From contig DFMO01000006.1 in assembly GCA_002375695.1 (NCBI GenBank), positions 62,001 through 126,000 on the forward strand: 64,000 nt of DNA. The letters run 5' to 3'. Source of the stretch: Flavobacteriaceae bacterium UBA3591 (GTDB taxonomy: Bacteria > Bacteroidota > Bacteroidia > Flavobacteriales > Flavobacteriaceae). Below the pieces are notes generated by a model, which was given only the letters and a program-made list of their open reading frames with translations, did no database searches and had not been told where the DNA came from. The translations under genes and the position numbers were made by a program. Below are positions 10,345-17,600 of this stretch, one piece after another (position 1 is the stretch's first letter; every line of letters begins with the position of its first letter).

Positions 10345-10392
10345 GATTGTATCTTGCTGATAAATAAATGTATAACCAAAAAATAGATTAAT

Positions 10393-10941
10393 ATGAATAA
10401 GAGAATTGCAATTTTAGCAACAAATGGATTTGAAGAATCTGAATTAAAATCGCCAAAAGAAGCGATGGAAGATGCTGGTTTTAAAGTTGATATTATAAGT
10501 GAAGAATCTGGAACAATTAAAGGTTGGGCAGATGGTAATTGGAGTAACGAATACACTGTAGACGATACGTTAGATAATGTTTCAGCTTCTAGTTATAACG
10601 CATTAATGTTACCTGGAGGGGTAATAAATCCTGATAAATTAAGACGAAATGAAAAGGCGCTTAGCTTTGTTCAAGACTTTTTTGAGCAAAAAAAACCGGT
10701 TGCCGCTATATGCCACGCTCCGCAAATTTTAATTTCGGCAAATGTTGTTAAAGGAAGAAAAATGACTTCGTTTAATTCAATTAAGGACGATCTTGTTAAT
10801 GCAGGAGCAAACTGGGTAGATGAAGAAGTAGTAGTGGACGAAGGATTTGTTACTAGTAGAAACCCAGACGATTTACCTGCGTTTAATTCAAAATTGATTG
10901 AAGAAATTAAGGAGGGTAAGCACGAAGAACAGCACGCTTAA
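10393..10941 (+). CDS. DJ-1/PfpI family protein (type 1 glutamine amidotransferase-like)
   Basis: The 182-residue protein is of the PfpI/YhbO/GSP18 subgroup. It has the nucleophile Cys in AAICHAPQ (C107, H108) and the partner Glu in NGFEESEL (E14). Proteins of this group are stress-induced, and deglycase or chaperone activities have been proposed for them. It is a single-gene unit: an inverted repeat lies in the promoter region and a strong terminator follows. The acidic, His-containing tail (KHEEQHA) is unremarkable. Confidence 0.9.
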   Translation: MNKRIAILATNGFEESELKSPKEAMEDAGFKVDIISEESGTIKGWADGNWSNEYTVDDTLDNVSASSYNALMLPGGVINPDKLRRNEKALSFVQDFFEQKKPVAAICHAPQILISANVVKGRKMTSFNSIKDDLVNAGANWVDEEVVVDEGFVTSRNPDDLPAFNSKLIEEIKEGKHEEQHA

Positions 10942-10960
10942 TTGATTAATAATGTTTATA

Positions 10961-10990
10961 AAAAAAGAGGCTTTCAGGCCTCTTTTTTTA
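10961..10990. terminator. Bidirectional intrinsic terminator
   Basis: AAAAAAGAGGC (10961-10971) pairs with GCCTCTTTTTT (10978-10988) around a 6-nt loop. It separates the convergent PfpI gene and the small acidic protein gene, and has A/T tracts on both sides. Confidence 0.9.
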
Positions 10991-10999
10991 TTGATTAAT

Positions 11000-11293
11000 C
11001 TATTCTTCTTCGTCTTTTATTTTCCTTTCGGGAAGATCGCCAATGGGTTCGTTAAAATCGGCTTCTTCATAATTATCTTCATCAAAATTGGCCATTGTAA
11101 CCTCTAGTCGTGAGCTTACTTTTACCAAATAAACGGTATCTTCAGTTTTTACTTCAACGGCTTCAACTGTTTCATTTTTAGCATTTTTAAAAGTTATTAC
11201 ATGGTCATCGTCATATCCATCGGGGTATTTTTCCACTAACAAAGAAAGTATCTCTGGAGTTAACTTTTTATAGTCTACAATAATTCGCTTCAT
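11000..11293 (-). CDS. Small acidic conserved protein of unknown function
   Basis: This is a 97-residue soluble protein without signal peptide or TM segment. It begins MKRIIVDYKKLTPEILSLLVEKYPDG and ends in a strongly acidic tail (DLPERKIKDEEE). Predicted alternation of strands in the middle (HVITFKNAKNETVEAVEV) suggests a small alpha/beta fold. It lies 77 bp downstream of aroB on the same strand and ends at a bidirectional terminator, so it may be the last gene of an aroB transcript. The family is not recognised with certainty; similar short proteins occur in Flavobacteriia. Confidence 0.7.
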   Translation of the reverse strand: MKRIIVDYKKLTPEILSLLVEKYPDGYDDDHVITFKNAKNETVEAVEVKTEDTVYLVKVSSRLEVTMANFDEDNYEEADFNEPIGDLPERKIKDEEE

Positions 11294-11370
11294 TTAAATT
11301 TCAATCTTATGGTTTGTGGCTATAAAACTATTTAAAATTAGAAGAGATAAAAACAATTTAAACATAATTT

Positions 11371-12441
11371 TTAGAAATTTTCGTAATATTCAAATGCGTT
11401 GTAAATAAGCCTATTAGCTACTTTACAATTGATTTTTGGTTCACCAATTTTTGTTAAAAGAACAAAAAGCACCGCTCCTTTAAAGTTTTTTTTATCGTGA
11501 GCCAGCAAATTTATTATCTCGCTAATATCCTTTTCTGAAAATTTCACTTTTTTGAAATATCTAAATATTGTTTTAGATACGTCTTTCAACTGTGTTTCGG
11601 GGAAGTTGAGCAGTTTTGTTGCAATATATGACTCTAAAATCATGCCTATGGCAATTGCTTCGCCGTGCAATAGCGTATTTCTACTTTTAGACTCTAAACT
11701 ATACGACTCTATGGCGTGCCCTAAAGTGTGCCCAAAATTTAAAGTTTTTCGAATGTTTTGCTCAAGTGGATCTTGCTTAACAATTTCGTTTTTTATAACT
11801 ACCGATTCTTTTATTAATTCGGTAACCATTTCAGAATCATTAAAATCTATATTTTTTAATTTGTCCCAATATGTTTCGCTGTAAATTAAACCGTGCTTTA
11901 ACATTTCGGCAAAACCAGAAAAAATGTGTTCTTGTGGTAAGGTTTGTAAAAATTTTGGATCGATTACAACCAAATCTGGAAGGTTTACAACGCCTATTTG
12001 GTTTTTTATGTAACCTAAGTCTACTCCATTTTTTCCGCCTACAGAGGCGTCTACCATTGCCAAAAGGGTAGTGGGGATGTGTATAAATGGTATGCCGCGT
12101 TTATAGGTTGAAGCAACAAAACCGCCCAAATCGGTAACAACGCCACCGCCAAGGTTAATAATTACGCTTTTACGATCGGCGTTTTTTGCTGCCAACATTT
12201 CCCAAACGTTTACACAAGTTGTAATATTTTTAAACTTTTCACCGTCGGGAATTGTAATAATTTCTGGCGATTGTAAGCTTTCACATTTTAATAAAAAATA
12301 CGGCAAACACTGCTGTTTGGTATTAGTATCTACAAGGATAAAAACTTTAGATTTTTCTCGATTGTCTAAGTAATTTAAAAAATTATTCCACGCTTTGTTA
12401 CTAAAGTAAACTGCCCCTTTTTCTGGTATAACATTTTTCAT
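11371..12441 (-). CDS. aroB: 3-dehydroquinate synthase
   Basis: AroB (356 residues) makes 3-dehydroquinate from DAHP using NAD+ and a divalent metal, the second shikimate-pathway step. The sequence shows the NAD-binding GGGVVTDLGGF, the active-site PTTLLAMVDASVGGK...N, and the metal ligands in GFAEMLKHG, NFGHTLGHAIE and LLHGEAIAIGM. It is divergent from proline dehydrogenase, and the two promoters lie back to back. The length matches the family. Confidence 0.96.
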   Translation of the reverse strand: MKNVIPEKGAVYFSNKAWNNFLNYLDNREKSKVFILVDTNTKQQCLPYFLLKCESLQSPEIITIPDGEKFKNITTCVNVWEMLAAKNADRKSVIINLGGGVVTDLGGFVASTYKRGIPFIHIPTTLLAMVDASVGGKNGVDLGYIKNQIGVVNLPDLVVIDPKFLQTLPQEHIFSGFAEMLKHGLIYSETYWDKLKNIDFNDSEMVTELIKESVVIKNEIVKQDPLEQNIRKTLNFGHTLGHAIESYSLESKSRNTLLHGEAIAIGMILESYIATKLLNFPETQLKDVSKTIFRYFKKVKFSEKDISEIINLLAHDKKNFKGAVLFVLLTKIGEPKINCKVANRLIYNAFEYYENF

Positions 12442-12473
12442 TAAATATTGATTTTTAGCATCAATTCAGAAAA

Positions 12474-12506
12474 CAAATCTAACTATATTTGCACATTCTA
12501 TTACAA
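12474..12506 (-). promoter_or_regulatory. Promoter of aroB (-7 element TAGATTTG)
   Basis: On the minus strand TAGATTTG occupies 12481-12474, with a TTG 22 bp upstream (plus-strand CAA at 12504-12506). It faces the aroB start at 12441 and is 2 bp from the opposite-strand -7 element of the proline dehydrogenase gene. Confidence 0.6.
12484..12491 (+). promoter_or_regulatory. -7 promoter element of the proline dehydrogenase gene
   Basis: TATATTTG matches TAnnTTTG and ends 20 bp before the ATG at 12512. No TTG with ideal spacing is present upstream. Confidence 0.55.
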
Positions 12507-12511
12507 GTTTT

Positions 12512-13684
12512 ATGAGTGCAAATTCCCTATTCGATAATACAGAAACCGCTTTTAAACTTAAAAGTGATTCTGAATTAGAAAGAGCTTACTTTCTTTTTAA
12601 AATGATTTCTAAAGAACCTTTGGTGAAGATAGGAACTGCCGTCACTAAATTTGCACTAAATGTTAATCTTCCAGTCGAAGGCCTAATAAGATCTACCGTT
12701 TTTGATCATTTTTGTGGTGGGGTAAGCGAAGCCGATTGCATGTCTACCGTAGATAAACTAAGTGATGTTGGGGTGTCTTCGGTGTTGGACTATTCAGTAG
12801 AAGGAAAGGAAGAAGAACAACAATTTGACGCTACCATGAATAAGGTCATTGAATTGACTCAATTTGCCAAAAATAAAGCTGCTATGCCTTTTTCGGTGTT
12901 TAAACCTACTGGGTTTGGCCGATTTGATTTATTTCAGAAAAAGACTGAAAATAAAGAACTCACTGAAAGTGAAGCAATACTGTGGCAAAATGTGGAAGCT
13001 AGATACGATAAGGTTTCAAATATAGCGCACGAATTCGGTATTAGCTTACTTATCGATGCCGAAGAATCTTGGATGCAAGACGCAGCAGATGATTTGTGCG
13101 AAAAAATGATGGAGCGGTACAATAAAGAACGTCCCATTGTTTACAACACCCTACAATGTTACCGTTGGGATAGATTAGATTATTTAAAAAAGCTACACGC
13201 CAGAGCAAAGCAAAAAGGCTATAAGTTAGGTTTTAAAGTAGTACGTGGAGCCTACATGGAAAAAGAAAACGAACGCGCCGAAGAAAACCACTATGCAACG
13301 CCAATTTGTGAAAGCAAAAAAGCAACCGATGATAACTTTAATGAAGTCATGAAATACATTATGAATAACTTGGACGACATTGATTTATTTTTGGGCACTC
13401 ATAACGAATTAAGTACGTACATGACGATGGATATGCTTACAGAGCTTGGATTATCTAAAAGTGATGAGCGTGTGTGGTTTGGACAGTTATACGGTATGAG
13501 CGACCATATAAGTTTTAATCTTGCTGCCGAGGGATATAATGTTGCTAAATATATTCCGTTTGGACCCGTGAAAGATGTGATGCCTTATTTAATAAGACGT
13601 GCCGAAGAAAACACATCGGTAGCCGGACAAACTAGTAGAGAGTTAACCTTGCTTAAAAAGGAAAAACAACGCCGCAAGTTATAA
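12512..13684 (+). CDS. Proline dehydrogenase
   Basis: The 390-residue monofunctional ProDH oxidises proline to pyrroline-5-carboxylate with FAD and feeds electrons to quinones at the inner membrane. The TIM-barrel signatures include KVVRGAYMEKE (near 245), FLGTHN (near 290) and the C-terminal FGPVKDVMPYLIRRAEENTSVAGQ, with the two Arg residues that bind the proline carboxylate. The P5C dehydrogenase partner is not adjacent. The start is supported by the -7 element 20 bp upstream. Confidence 0.93.
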   Translation: MSANSLFDNTETAFKLKSDSELERAYFLFKMISKEPLVKIGTAVTKFALNVNLPVEGLIRSTVFDHFCGGVSEADCMSTVDKLSDVGVSSVLDYSVEGKEEEQQFDATMNKVIELTQFAKNKAAMPFSVFKPTGFGRFDLFQKKTENKELTESEAILWQNVEARYDKVSNIAHEFGISLLIDAEESWMQDAADDLCEKMMERYNKERPIVYNTLQCYRWDRLDYLKKLHARAKQKGYKLGFKVVRGAYMEKENERAEENHYATPICESKKATDDNFNEVMKYIMNNLDDIDLFLGTHNELSTYMTMDMLTELGLSKSDERVWFGQLYGMSDHISFNLAAEGYNVAKYIPFGPVKDVMPYLIRRAEENTSVAGQTSRELTLLKKEKQRRKL

Positions 13685-13697
13685 GAATTTAAATTGT

Positions 13698-14075
13698 TTA
13701 ATCTTCTGTAAATTTTGCCTTTAAAACCGTTGCAGTTTTATCGCAATTTTCGACAGTAATTTTGAGGTTTTTTTCAATAATCTCTCCTTCAATTACATAA
13801 ATTCTACAGGAATCTAGCTTTGTATTACTTTCAGAAAACAAAACGTCTCCATCTACTAATAAAGTAGACACAACCGATGTATCTATTTTACTATTTTTAA
13901 AAAAAGCTAACGTTTCACTCGTAAAAGCACGCTCTTTTAAACGAATGTTTTTTAAAGTTCTAGACTCTGGACCATAGGCACAGGAGGTTTTTTTACCACT
14001 TAAAATAAAAAACAATAGTGCGATACCTATTAAAAATCCACCTGAAAAGTAAACAAGTCTATAAGCTAATTTCAT
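13698..14075 (-). CDS. Membrane-anchored protein of unknown function
   Basis: The 125-residue protein has one N-terminal TM helix (about residues 8-27) followed by SGKKTSCAYGPESRTLKNIR and a soluble domain with a conserved-looking DGDVLFSES...LDSCRIYVIEG core. No signal peptidase site is evident, so it is probably anchored with the domain outside the cytoplasm. It resembles a flavobacterial family often labelled hypothetical or DUF4258, but I am not sure of the family name. It lies 88 bp downstream of ald on the same strand and converges with proline dehydrogenase. Confidence 0.65.
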   Translation of the reverse strand: MKLAYRLVYFSGGFLIGIALLFFILSGKKTSCAYGPESRTLKNIRLKERAFTSETLAFFKNSKIDTSVVSTLLVDGDVLFSESNTKLDSCRIYVIEGEIIEKNLKITVENCDKTATVLKAKFTED

Positions 14076-14163
14076 TTTAAAAAAATAGTGAGTTAAGTAA
14101 TGTTATTTTGAATTGCTTTTTAGTAATAAAATAGATTGAAGAATAATGGCTTAGCGAATTTTT

Positions 14164-15363
14164 TTAAAAAATTAAAAGATTTATATCGCTGTATGGTATG
14201 TCAAACCAATCTGCAACCCCTTTACTTGTAAGAATTCCGCGGTAAAAGTACAAACCATTTTTTAAACCATTGTCATAACGAATCGCATTTTCAAGGCCGC
14301 CACTTTCTGCAATTTCCAGTATATATGGGGTAAAAATATTACTAATTGAAATAGAAGCTGTTTTTGGGTATCTGGCCGGAATATTTGGCACTCCGTAATG
14401 AATTACATCGTGCTTAATCATAGTAGGGTTATCGTGACTGGTCATTTCGGTAGTTTCAAAACAGCCGCCCATATCAACACAAACGTCAATAATAACCGCC
14501 CCTTTTTTCATATTTTGAACCATTTCATCTGTAACAATAATGGGAGCTCGGTTTTTACCTCTCACAGCTCCTATGGCTACATCGCAACGCTTTAAGGCTT
14601 TCATTAAATTTTTAGGTTGTACTGTAGAGGTATACAGTATTTTACCCACGTTGGTTTGAATTTTTCTGAGTTTGGTTATGGAGCTATCAAATACTTTAAC
14701 GTTTGCACCTAAACCTAAAGCCGACCGAGTAGCAAATTCGCCAACCGTCCCGGCGCCAATTACTACTACTTCAATAGGGGGTACGCCGCTAATATTGCCA
14801 AAAAGCAGACCGTTTCCTTTTTTTGCATTAACCATTAATTCGGCTGCAATTAATACCGAAGCGGTACCGGCAATTTCACTTAACGCTTTTACGGCGGGAT
14901 AACTGTGATCTTCGTCTTTTATAAATTCAAAAGCTAAAGCCGTTATTTTCTTTTTGGCCAAAACTTCAAAATACGATTTTTGTCTAGTTTTAAGTTGTAA
15001 GGCAGAAATTAAAACTGTTTTTGGATTAATCATTTCTAATTCTTGCAGGGTAGGCGGTTCAACTTTTAGCACAATTGGGCAGCCAAATACTTTTTTAGTG
15101 TTTGATGTAATTGCAGCTCCAGCTTCGGAATAATCTTTATCGGTAAACCCCGATTCTACGCCAGCGCCTTCTTCAATTAATACGCGATGCCCGTTGTTAA
15201 CAACAGCATTAACAGCATCGGGGGTTAAACAAATGCGCTTTTCTTGATAGTATGCCTCTTTTGGGATACCTATGTATAGTTCGCCTTTTTGTTTTTCTAT
15301 TTCAAGGGTTTCTTCTTGTGGTAGGAGTTGTGCGCGCGTGAAAGGTGATTTTGGTTTAGTCAT
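14164..15363 (-). CDS. ald: Alanine dehydrogenase (AlaDH/PNT family)
   Basis: The 399-residue protein has an AlaDH/PNT N-terminal domain (GIPKEAYYQEKRICLTPDAV, about 33-52), the substrate-binding LKVEPPT (near 98), an NAD-binding Rossmann motif (VVIGAGTVGEFATRSALGLGA, near 205) and a C-terminal domain with VCVDMGGCFETTE. It interconverts alanine and pyruvate/ammonia in the cytoplasm. The N-terminal extension of about 30 residues before GIPKE is longer than in Bacillus Ald and seems typical of Bacteroidota. Neighbouring proline dehydrogenase also belongs to amino acid catabolism, but on the opposite strand. Confidence 0.88.
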   Translation of the reverse strand: MTKPKSPFTRAQLLPQEETLEIEKQKGELYIGIPKEAYYQEKRICLTPDAVNAVVNNGHRVLIEEGAGVESGFTDKDYSEAGAAITSNTKKVFGCPIVLKVEPPTLQELEMINPKTVLISALQLKTRQKSYFEVLAKKKITALAFEFIKDEDHSYPAVKALSEIAGTASVLIAAELMVNAKKGNGLLFGNISGVPPIEVVVIGAGTVGEFATRSALGLGANVKVFDSSITKLRKIQTNVGKILYTSTVQPKNLMKALKRCDVAIGAVRGKNRAPIIVTDEMVQNMKKGAVIIDVCVDMGGCFETTEMTSHDNPTMIKHDVIHYGVPNIPARYPKTASISISNIFTPYILEIAESGGLENAIRYDNGLKNGLYFYRGILTSKGVADWFDIPYSDINLLIF

Positions 15364-15420
15364 AATTTAATTTTGGCCGATTCCAATTTACGGAATAAAT
15401 TTAAGACTAAGATTATTTAT

Positions 15421-15954
15421 TTACCGAAGAAGATCTTTTATTTGTTGCCAAATAGACTTTTTTTCCAAAAGTTCTTCTTCAATAGATTTTAAATCGTCAC
15501 TGCGCATCTGGCTAAATAATTTTGCACGAATAAGGTAAACAGCGGGAATTATTACCATCATTATAGGAACAAGGTATATAATTTCAACTTCGTCTACGCC
15601 CACGGTTTGTTTAACGATATTAATAAGTTGAAATATATACATAATTAGCGGTACCAAAATAATCCAGTGCCACCAATGTTTACAGGTAAAAAACCAAATA
15701 AGTAATAATAAGATTGGGAATAATTTACCTGTTACAAACCAAGCGTAATGGTACAGGTTTGGGTATTCTGTAGTGAATGTAAAAAAGAAAGTTTCCCATA
15801 CCTGTGTATCGGTTGGGAAACTTTCGTATGCGTAATATAAAAAAGGAGAGCAGCCTATTATTAGTACAATTATGCCTCCTTGAATTAAACTTTTTTTATC
15901 CGGCTGGTGGAACTTTAACCGTTCTTGGGTCGATTTGTTGTGGGGTTTGTTCAT
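15421..15954 (-). CDS. Four-helix membrane protein, duplicated unit copy 1
   Basis: The chosen start (MNKPHNKS) gives 177 residues; a longer frame runs upstream to 16011 but lacks support. Four TM helices are visible (about 24-44, 70-90, 95-113, 125-143), with CKHWW between helices 2 and 3, DEVEI before helix 4, and a cytoplasmic-looking amphipathic tail ending WQQIKDLLR. The protein matches the copy at 16334-16846 along its length at roughly half of positions. The first 59 bp overlap, in another frame, the end of a 46-residue lipoprotein gene. The family is not recognised; the paralogue and the conserved start support a real gene. Confidence 0.8.
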   Translation of the reverse strand: MNKPHNKSTQERLKFHQPDKKSLIQGGIIVLIIGCSPFLYYAYESFPTDTQVWETFFFTFTTEYPNLYHYAWFVTGKLFPILLLLIWFFTCKHWWHWIILVPLIMYIFQLINIVKQTVGVDEVEIIYLVPIMMVIIPAVYLIRAKLFSQMRSDDLKSIEEELLEKKSIWQQIKDLLR

Positions 15955-16036
15955 CTTGGATGCTTTCTGGGGTACAAGCGGTAAATAATCCAGCTGCAAA
16001 TATGGCAACAATTAATGTGATTTTAAAATTTTTCAT
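15896..16036 (-). CDS. 46-residue lipoprotein, duplicated unit copy 1
   Basis: This short gene encodes a classical lipoprotein precursor: a basic start (MKNFK), a hydrophobic core, and a lipobox ending TAC with Cys at residue 21. The mature peptide is only 26 residues (CTPESIQDEQTPQQI... ending KVPPAG). Its last 59 bp overlap the membrane-protein gene in a different frame. The second copy at 16788-16928 has exactly the same length, the same Cys position and the same CTPESIQDEQTPQQI motif. The lack of an Asp at +2 favours outer-membrane sorting, which is inference only. Confidence 0.75.
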   Translation of the reverse strand: MKNFKITLIVAIFAAGLFTACTPESIQDEQTPQQIDPRTVKVPPAG

Positions 16037-16053
16037 AATAGTAAGTTTTTGTG

Positions 16054-16075
16054 AGGTTAATATGGGGTAAACCTA
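16054..16075 (-). promoter_or_regulatory. Conserved dyad with embedded -7-like element, copy 1
   Basis: AGGTT (16054-16058) and AACCT (16070-16074) form an inverted repeat with an 11-bp spacer, 17 bp from the lipoprotein ATG. On the minus strand the distal arm is part of TAGGTTTA (16075-16068), a near match to TAnnTTTG. The same arms, spacing and position recur before copy 2. Confidence 0.55.
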
Positions 16076-16333
16076 CACCGAAAAAACTTAATATTCTTAA
16101 TTATGTTAATTGTATATTTACAGGTTTTTCCGTTTAAATTCGATTAAATTCGTTAAAAAACCGTCCTTATAACGCTATATATGCACATATTGTTAATTTT
16201 TACAATATATTAAAAGCGGTTTCACAGCCAGCTTTTTGAAAAAGTCCTCGTTATAAATTAAGAACTATAGTAGGTTTAACTGCCTTAGCACAACGCATAA
16301 AATACAATTATAGTATGTAGTTAATAACAGTTT

Positions 16334-16846
16334 TTAAAAGAGATCTTTTAATTGCTGCCAGAACGATTTTTGTTGACTAAGCTCTTCTTCAAAAGATTTT
16401 AAATCGTGTTCTTTCATGCTATTGGCCAGTTTGGCTTTTATTAAATATACCAATGGGATTATAAATAGCATAATAGGAAACAACCACCAAATTTCCACTT
16501 CGTCTACAATCCCAACATCGTCGTTGATTACACTAAATAATTGGAAGGCAAACATACCAATGGGTATTAAAATAACGTGATACCACCAATGTTTACAGGT
16601 TATAAACCAAATGGCTAATAGTAAAATTGGTATAAATTTGCCCATCATAGTCCATACACTAACATAAATTTCGTCATACCAATTGGCGTGATATGTAAAT
16701 AAAAAAGTTTCCCAAGTTTTAGTTCTTGGGAAACTTGTATACGAATAAAAAATGTATGGAGTAGCGGCTATTAATAGCGCTATAACACTACCCGTTACTA
16801 GGTACCTTGATTTTACTTTTTTCGATTTGTTGTGGGGTCTGTTCAT
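16334..16846 (-). CDS. Four-helix membrane protein, duplicated unit copy 2
   Basis: Starting at MNRPHNKS the protein has 170 residues and four TM helices (about 17-35, 62-82, 89-107, 118-137). It shares with copy 1 the motifs TWETF/VWETF, TCKHWW, DEVEI, PxVYLIxAKL and the amphipathic tail HDLKSFEEELxxxKSFWQQLKDL. Conservation is strongest in the loop between helices 2 and 3 and in the C-terminal tail, which suggests functional sites there. The frame overlaps the upstream 46-residue lipoprotein gene by 59 bp, exactly as in copy 1. Function is unknown. Confidence 0.8.
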   Translation of the reverse strand: MNRPHNKSKKVKSRYLVTGSVIALLIAATPYIFYSYTSFPRTKTWETFLFTYHANWYDEIYVSVWTMMGKFIPILLLAIWFITCKHWWYHVILIPIGMFAFQLFSVINDDVGIVDEVEIWWLFPIMLFIIPLVYLIKAKLANSMKEHDLKSFEEELSQQKSFWQQLKDLF

Positions 16847-16928
16847 CTTGGATACTTTCTGGAGTACAAGAAGCAAAAGTTCCTAATGAAAAAATTGATG
16901 CGATAAATAAATACTTAAGAGTTTTCAT
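16788..16928 (-). CDS. 46-residue lipoprotein, duplicated unit copy 2
   Basis: The precursor starts MKTLKYLFIASIF, has a lipobox ending ASC (Cys 21) and a 26-residue mature part with CTPESIQDEQTPQQI and a KVPSNG end. Outside the shared motif the two lipoproteins have diverged, whereas the DNA under the motif is nearly unchanged between copies. This fits that stretch also encoding the start of the membrane protein in a second frame. Confidence 0.75.
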   Translation of the reverse strand: MKTLKYLFIASIFSLGTFASCTPESIQDEQTPQQIEKSKIKVPSNG

Positions 16929-16946
16929 AATATATGGTTTTATGTG

Positions 16947-16993
16947 AGGTTATTATGGTCCAAACCTAACATGAAAAAAGGAAAAAAAATCAA
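16947..16993 (-). promoter_or_regulatory. Promoter with dyad, copy 2
   Basis: On the minus strand TAGGTTTG (16968-16961) matches TAnnTTTG exactly, with a TTG 22 bp upstream (plus-strand CAA at 16991-16993). The inverted repeat AGGTT-N11-AACCT (16947-16967) overlaps this -7 element with one arm and the predicted transcription start region with the other, 18 bp before the lipoprotein ATG. Confidence 0.6.
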
Positions 16994-17108
16994 TTCTTTT
17001 TTCTATACATTTATAAATTTTTTTGCCCTCAACTAACAATTAATTGTTGTTTTAACATAAGGTTCAAAAAAAATTATACTCTTTTTTTATCGTTAAAATT
17101 TAATTCAA

Positions 17109-17513
17109 TTAGCTTGTTTTTAGCGTTCTACTTCCATTAGCGTTTAATGTTATATTTACTTTAACTGCGTTTTCGGGTAACAATGGTTTAATTTTTTCGG
17201 GCCATTCTATAAATGAATAATTGCCGCTATATACGTAATCTTCAAAACCTATATCAAAAGCTTCTTGGTAATCGTTAATTCGGTAAAAATCGAAATGATA
17301 CACGATTCCCTTTGGCGTTTCATATTCATTTACAATTGAAAATGAAGGGCTGCTTGATTGATAGTTAGATCCAAGTTGCCTAACTATTTCTTTGATGAGG
17401 GTAGTTTTTCCCACGCCCATTTCACCATATAATAAAAATATTTTTGAAGGTGATTCTTCTAATAAAGCAGCAGCTACTGTACTAATTTCATCTAAAGTAT
17501 AGGTGTATTCCAT
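17109..17513 (-). CDS. tsaE: tRNA threonylcarbamoyladenosine biosynthesis ATPase TsaE
   Basis: This 134-residue P-loop ATPase is required with TsaB and TsaD for t6A37 formation in ANN-decoding tRNAs. The sequence shows the Walker A GEMGVGKTT (residues 30-38), the switch-like SPSFSIVNEY (55-64), HFDFYR (73-78) and EWPEKI (103-108), all standard for TsaE. It lies 87 bp downstream of porX on the same strand. Confidence 0.95.
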   Translation of the reverse strand: MEYTYTLDEISTVAAALLEESPSKIFLLYGEMGVGKTTLIKEIVRQLGSNYQSSSPSFSIVNEYETPKGIVYHFDFYRINDYQEAFDIGFEDYVYSGNYSFIEWPEKIKPLLPENAVKVNITLNANGSRTLKTS

Positions 17514-17600
17514 AACAATTACGAATGCTAATATAGCTAATTAACAATTGCTGCCGAAGTTATAACTTTTGAAACACTATTACACTTATTATAACGTGAA

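Noticed and set aside
15955..16011. N-terminal extension of the copy 1 membrane protein (MLPYLQLDYLPLV...)
   Set aside because: It lies wholly over the lipoprotein coding region, and in copy 2 the matching extension is shorter and unlike it. The shared MNxPHNKS start is preferred.
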